From NCBI GenBank assembly GCA_934525065.1, contig CAKSYX010000036.1:1-18947 (forward strand): 18,947 nucleotides of DNA. The letters run 5' to 3'. The position numbers and the translations under genes were made by a program. This DNA comes from an uncultured Eubacteriales bacterium. GTDB taxonomy: Bacteria > Bacillota > Clostridia > Oscillospirales > Acutalibacteraceae. The notes under the pieces are model-generated. The model was not told where the DNA came from, ran no database searches, and saw nothing but the letters and a program-made list of their open reading frames with translations. The stretch's first letter is position 1. Every line of letters begins with the position of its first letter. Positions 15,660-18,947 of this stretch are shown here, piece after piece.

Positions 15660-16352
15660 TCAGCCGAACCTTCGGCAGGCGCGGTATTTTGAAAAAGCCT
15701 GCTGCCTTGTCATACCGGTCTGAATGAGCCGCGCAACAGCGTCCGGAAGGAATTCGTCAAACTTGACCTCAAGAATCACATCGTTCGGCGTGTCGGTCGC
15801 GCTGATTCCTTCAAAGCCGCTGCCTGCAAAATCACGGACAAAAAGGCTTGTTCTGATTTTTGAGTCAAAGGTAACTCTGACATTCCCCGGCTTATAAAAA
15901 TAGGCTTCGCGAACATATGAAACAAGAACGCGCGGGCGAAGCTGCTGGGTTTTCATTTTGCAGTAAAGCTCCCTGACCAGGTTTTCCGGATGCTTTTTCA
16001 TCCAGCCTCCGCCGCCTGAAAGAATCGAAAGAAATTCGTCCTTTGAAATTCTTGCGCTCTGCTTCGCACACAGGTCGTTGTACTTCACCTTTTTTTCAAG
16101 CGATATAAATGAAAAGTCGTTGTTATAATAGCGAATCCTGAACTTTTCTCTTTTTTGAACGCCGTTGACCTTTTCAAGCAGAGCCTTGTCATAGATGTTG
16201 TCAAAATAGACGCTGAAAACCGTATATTTTCCGTCTTTGTCGGCATGGATATCCGTTTTCATCACGGGTCTTATCCGCTGACGGATCGCAAAACAGTCCG
16301 CCGCCGAGATTTTATATTTCAGCTCGTGGCGATATTTTCCGCTCAGTTCCAT
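15660..16352 (-). CDS. VTC-domain polyphosphate polymerase
   Basis: This 230-residue protein is a stand-alone VTC domain, the tunnel-shaped domain that in yeast Vtc4 polymerises ATP gamma-phosphate into polyphosphate. The basic tunnel residues are present in order: ELKYK near residue 12, RIRYY at 72-76, EKKVKYND at 86-93, RPRVLVSYVR at 139-148, RVTFDSKIR at 159-167, EVKFDEF at 195-201 with the metal-binding Glu, and SKYRACRR near the end. It lacks the SPX and membrane domains of the yeast protein, so it should be cytosolic and may rely on DUF4956 for a membrane partner. Of two adjacent ATG codons the second (16352) was chosen, because AGGAGG (plus-strand 16359-16364) is six bases from it but three from the first. 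It opens the operon. The product in bacteria is inferred, not shown by the sequence. Confidence 0.85.
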   Translation of the reverse strand: MELSGKYRHELKYKISAADCFAIRQRIRPVMKTDIHADKDGKYTVFSVYFDNIYDKALLEKVNGVQKREKFRIRYYNNDFSFISLEKKVKYNDLCAKQSARISKDEFLSILSGGGGWMKKHPENLVRELYCKMKTQQLRPRVLVSYVREAYFYKPGNVRVTFDSKIRTSLFVRDFAGSGFEGISATDTPNDVILEVKFDEFLPDAVARLIQTGMTRQQAFSKYRACRRFG

Positions 16353-16458
16353 CATCTTCCTCCTTTCTGCTTCATGGAATGACTGAATTTTTACATCTCT
16401 TCCCGAAATGTACCTGAAAAACCTCCTGAAGTTTTAAAGTTTTCATTTTGGAGTAAAA

Positions 16459-16576
16459 GCAAAGCCGCTCCGAAGTCATTCGGAACAGCTTTGCGTCAAA
16501 GGAGATACACCGATTTTGATTTTGCGGCTGCCTATAAAACAAAGCTTCATGTTTATTGGCTTGGGGAGGCTTTGCT
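16459..16576 (-). promoter_or_regulatory. Tandem terminator-like hairpins and possible leader ORF before VTC
   Basis: On the minus strand GCAAAGC...GCTTTG (16569-16575 with 16540-16545), followed by TTTTAT, is the first hairpin. The second is GCAAAGC...GCTTTGC (16488-16494 with 16459-16465), with an inner TTCCGA-type stem and TTTTA after it. The right arm of the first can pair with the left arm of the second, the layout of an attenuator. A 24-codon frame (16550 down to 16476, MKLCFIGS...SCSE) starts at the right arm of the first and ends inside the second. It has no good ribosome binding site, so translation is doubtful. Confidence 0.4.
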
Positions 16577-16777
16577 ATAACCGCTTATATATATTGAAAG
16601 GTCCGCAAGAAAATTGCAGTCCGTTGTTTTTTGCCTGCCTCTTTCCGGCGGGCAGCAGCCGATACAAAGTTCCTTTGTGATGTCTGTATTATCCGCCAGC
16701 TTCCTGAAACGAAACCGAAAAAGAGCTTAAAAGCAAATTAAAATTCAAAACACCGCCTGAAAAACTTCTGCGCGGTA
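16577..16777. other. Non-coding divergent intergenic stretch
   Basis: This stretch lies between the VTC operon leader and the response-regulator promoter. I see no convincing gene. It holds a GCCTGCC/GGCGGGC hairpin (16633-16653) and an ACAAAG/CTTTGT hairpin (16664-16678). A 43-codon plus-strand frame (16549-16680) has no binding site and looks accidental. The promoter of the VTC operon should be here or just below, but no strong -35/-10 pair stands out. Confidence 0.5.
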
Positions 16778-16805
16778 TTGATTAAAGTCTTTTCATTTAC
16801 ATAAT
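16778..16805 (+). promoter_or_regulatory. Putative promoter of the two-component pair
   Basis: TTGATT (16778-16783), a 16-base spacer and CATAAT (16800-16805) form a moderate sigma-A promoter, giving a leader of about 85 bases. The spacer carries TTAAAGTCTTTTCATTT (16782-16798), nearly repeated upstream of VTC at 16434-16449, which could be a regulator site. Confidence 0.5.
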
Positions 16806-16895
16806 TTTTTAAGCACATTTCAACATGACGTTTTAATGTATCAGAGCAAACCGAAAACGGATATTTTCAGACCAAAAACAACCGGAGGGATTTTT

Positions 16896-17567
16896 ATGCG
16901 TGTACTCATTGCAGAGGACGAAACAACAATTGCAAGAGCACTCAAAATCATGCTTGAAAAAAACAAGTTTTCCGTCGATACCGTTGACAACGGCCTTGAT
17001 GCACTGGATTACACAAGAGCAACACAGTATGACGCCGTTGTTCTTGACATCATGATGCCGGGCATGGACGGAATTGAAGTGCTGAAAAATATGAGAAAAG
17101 AAGGAATCATGACACCCACCCTGTTTTTGACGGCGAAGGGCGAAATTGAAGACCGCGTTGCAGGGCTTGACGCCGGAGCTGACGATTACCTTCCCAAGCC
17201 GTTCGCCTCAAGCGAATTTCTTGCAAGAGTCAGGGCGCTTTCAAGGCGCAGCAGTGCCTTTGCGCCAACGGTGCTTTCGCTCGGCAACACCCGTCTCGAC
17301 TGCGGACGCTACACACTGAGCGCAGAAGGTGAAGTGCTCAGGCTCAACAACAAGGAGTTTCAGCTCATGGAGCTTTTTATGCGCAACCCCGGTCACGTCT
17401 TTTCAACCGACTGCCTGATGGAAAAAATCTGGGGCTTTGACTCAGAAGCGGAAATCGACGTTGTCTGGACGTATATAGGCTTTCTCAGAAGAAAACTCAA
17501 ACAGCTTTCTTCAAACGTTTCAATCAAAACAATACGCGGTGCAGGCTACACTTTGGAGGAGATATAA
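16896..17567 (+). CDS. OmpR/PhoB-family response regulator
   Basis: This 223-residue DNA-binding regulator has a receiver domain (1-115) with acidic pocket Glu7-Asp8, phospho-acceptor Asp51 (VVLDIMMPG), Thr79 (LTAKG) and Lys101 (PKPF). A winged-helix output domain (about 127-223) contains LRLNNKEFQLMELF and ends TIRGAGYTLEEI. All phosphorylation residues are intact. The ATG at 16896 has GGAGGG six bases away (16884-16889), while the in-frame ATG at 16836 has no binding site and would prepend a 20-residue non-conserved tail. The gene abuts the histidine kinase start and is divergent from the VTC-DUF4956-CotH operon, so control of that operon and of itself is the likeliest role (inferred from position). 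Confidence 0.95.
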   Translation: MRVLIAEDETTIARALKIMLEKNKFSVDTVDNGLDALDYTRATQYDAVVLDIMMPGMDGIEVLKNMRKEGIMTPTLFLTAKGEIEDRVAGLDAGADDYLPKPFASSEFLARVRALSRRSSAFAPTVLSLGNTRLDCGRYTLSAEGEVLRLNNKEFQLMELFMRNPGHVFSTDCLMEKIWGFDSEAEIDVVWTYIGFLRRKLKQLSSNVSIKTIRGAGYTLEEI

Positions 17568-18791
17568 ATGCTGAAAAAAATGCGCTGGCGCTTCATCGGC
17601 GCGGCAATGACGGCGTTCGCCTCAGTTATTCTTGCCTTGCTTTGCGCGGTGAACCTTTGGAATTATCACGATATCACAGCTCAGCAGGATTCCTCTCTCC
17701 TTCACCTCTCTCAGGTCAGCGGCGAGGGAAAAACTTTTCCGCCCGAGCCGAACGCTCCGCCGATTGAAGGCGGCGGAAGGTTTTCAAAAGAGGTTCAGTA
17801 TATGCTGCGCTTCTTTTCGGTTCACTATGATTCAAGCGGAAACGTGACGCGCGTTGACAAAGACCACGTTGTTTCAATTTCAGAGGAAGAGGCGCAAAGC
17901 TATGCCACACGTGTTCTGAACGGAAAGAAAACCGGCGGATATTACAACAGCTATCGCTTCCTCGTCAAGGAAACCGACAGCGAAACAACGGTTCTTTTCC
18001 TTAACTCCGAAAAAGAGCTTCAGTCCGTGCGCTCTTTGCTTATTCTGACCTTGGTTATCGCGTTGTCCTGCCTGCTCATCGTTTTTCTTCTTGTTATCTT
18101 CTTTTCAAAGCGTGCAATTGCGCCCTATGTCAGGAACCTTGAAACTCAAAAGCAGTTTATCACCAACGCAGGTCATGAGCTGAAAACGCCTTTGACCGCA
18201 ATTTCAACCAGTGCCGATGTCCTCGAAATGGAGTATGCGGACGATGAATGGGTTCAGAACATCAAATTCCAGTCCGGCCGCCTTTCAAAGCTGATTTCAA
18301 ACCTTGTCACTCTTTCGCGCCTTGACGAAGAGAACCCCTTTCCCGAAAAGAGTGAGTTTTCGCTCAGTGACGCGGTCTGGGAAATTTCGGAACCGTTTGA
18401 AACGCTTGCGGCGGCAAAGGGCTTCCGATACGACAGAAGCATTGAAAACGACCTGACCGTGACAGGAGACTGCGCGGCGGTTCAGCAGATGATCTCCATT
18501 CTGCTTGACAACGCCTTGAAATACACTGCCGAAAACGGCAGAATTTTCCTCAATGCCTACGGCAACGGAAAAAAGAGCGTCATTGAAATCGGCAACACCT
18601 GCAGCACCGAAGAGATTCCGGATCTGTCACGGCTCTTTGAGCGCTTCTATCGACCCGACAGCTCACGTTCAAAATCAACGGGCGGAACGGGAATCGGCCT
18701 TTCAATTGCAAAAGCAACGGCCGAGGCACACGGCGGAACGATTAAAGCAGAAAGAACCTCAGACGGAATTATGTTCAAAATTGTGCTATGA
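17568..18791 (+). CDS. Sensor histidine kinase (HisKA type)
   Basis: This 407-residue membrane kinase has helix 1 at about 10-31, an extracellular sensor region of about 125 residues (32-155), helix 2 at about 156-179, then HisKA with His203 in NAGHELKTPLT and a catalytic ATPase domain. The N box is LLDNALKYT (312-320, Asn315). The F region is RLFERFYRPDSSRS, and the G2 box is GGTGIGLSIAK (372-382). The usual G1 box DxGxG is replaced by IGNTCSTEEIPD, as in a subgroup of Firmicutes kinases. The extracellular part has a Pro/Gly-rich stretch near 58-70 and no domain I recognise. GGAGGA (17555-17560) lies inside the regulator gene, whose TAA directly precedes this ATG, so the pair is translationally coupled. 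No clear terminator follows. Confidence 0.93.
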   Translation: MLKKMRWRFIGAAMTAFASVILALLCAVNLWNYHDITAQQDSSLLHLSQVSGEGKTFPPEPNAPPIEGGGRFSKEVQYMLRFFSVHYDSSGNVTRVDKDHVVSISEEEAQSYATRVLNGKKTGGYYNSYRFLVKETDSETTVLFLNSEKELQSVRSLLILTLVIALSCLLIVFLLVIFFSKRAIAPYVRNLETQKQFITNAGHELKTPLTAISTSADVLEMEYADDEWVQNIKFQSGRLSKLISNLVTLSRLDEENPFPEKSEFSLSDAVWEISEPFETLAAAKGFRYDRSIENDLTVTGDCAAVQQMISILLDNALKYTAENGRIFLNAYGNGKKSVIEIGNTCSTEEIPDLSRLFERFYRPDSSRSKSTGGTGIGLSIAKATAEAHGGTIKAERTSDGIMFKIVL

Positions 18792-18809
18792 TGTAACAAA
18801 GCCAAAAGA

Positions 18810-18947
18810 GCAATAAAAAAGGGGCTGTCGCATTTAGATGCAGAAAGAGTTTTCATGGCTGAAGATAGTCCGGCTCAATATGGTTTTTTAAGGCAAATTT
18901 TCGCCGATGCTGCGTTAAAAAGCTTCGCAATGCGTCAGCATTACTCA
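18810..18947 (+). other. Open frame leaving the window; possible interspersed repeat
   Basis: A frame with no stop runs from about 18810 to the window edge, with an ATG at 18855 (MAEDSPAQYGFLRQIFADA...). It has no good ribosome binding site. It begins with GGGGCTGTCGCA (18821-18832), which resembles ends of repeated elements or terminator arms in related genomes, and it holds an inverted repeat ATGCTG (18907-18912)/CAGCAT (18936-18941). I cannot tell a partial gene from a non-coding repeat. Confidence 0.3.

Noticed and set aside
16549..16680. 43-codon plus-strand frame between VTC and the response regulator
   Set aside because: It has no binding site or recognisable similarity and overlaps hairpins of the opposite-strand leader.
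16459..16700. c-di-GMP riboswitch upstream of VTC
   Set aside because: Conserved GEMM-type core sequences could not be found on either strand.
16836..16895. Longer response-regulator start
   Set aside because: No binding site is present and the added residues precede the conserved MRVLIAEDE receiver start.

Overview
The window reads as chromosomal DNA of a gut-type Clostridia bacterium, most likely near Oscillospiraceae/Ruminococcaceae. The evidence is AGGAGG-type ribosome binding sites before nearly every gene, sigma-A promoters of the form TTGAAA-17-TATAAT, moderate GC, and gene families typical of anaerobic Firmicutes: a Fe-S serine dehydratase, a CotH kinase, a VTC/DUF4956 pair and a small Cys-rich clostridial protein. 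No rRNA, tRNA, CRISPR array or complete mobile element was seen.

Left part (1-3963, + strand): a DUF2804 protein and a 76-aa hypothetical protein, each with its own promoter. They are followed by an apparent operon of a 58-aa four-cysteine protein, a single-chain [4Fe-4S] L-serine dehydratase and a KDPG/KHG aldolase. Both enzymes release pyruvate. A strong hairpin terminator ends the operon.

Middle (4039-12846, - strand): a membrane-anchored LytM/M23 endopeptidase, a GH3-superfamily adenylate-forming enzyme, and a 5.5-kb gene for a secreted protein of 1836 residues. That protein has a signal peptide, InlB/FIVAR-like modules, 18 tandem units of about 43 residues carrying a His...Cys...Cys-x2-Cys pattern, a CnaB-like domain and an unusual Cys/His plus hydrophobic-helix C-terminus in place of LPXTG. 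Its leader RNA can fold in two mutually exclusive ways.

Right part (12976-18791): a - strand operon of a VTC-domain polyphosphate polymerase, a DUF4956 membrane protein and a membrane-anchored CotH-family kinase. A divergent + strand pair encodes an OmpR/PhoB-type response regulator and a sensor histidine kinase. The two units share an intergenic region of about 540 bases with two tandem terminator-like hairpins, a possible 24-codon leader ORF and a shared sequence motif. This block is the best candidate for an incompletely described system: a cytosolic phosphate-polymer synthase, a membrane protein and an extracellular kinase, probably under two-component control. The last ~140 bases hold an open frame that leaves the window and may be part of an interspersed repeat.
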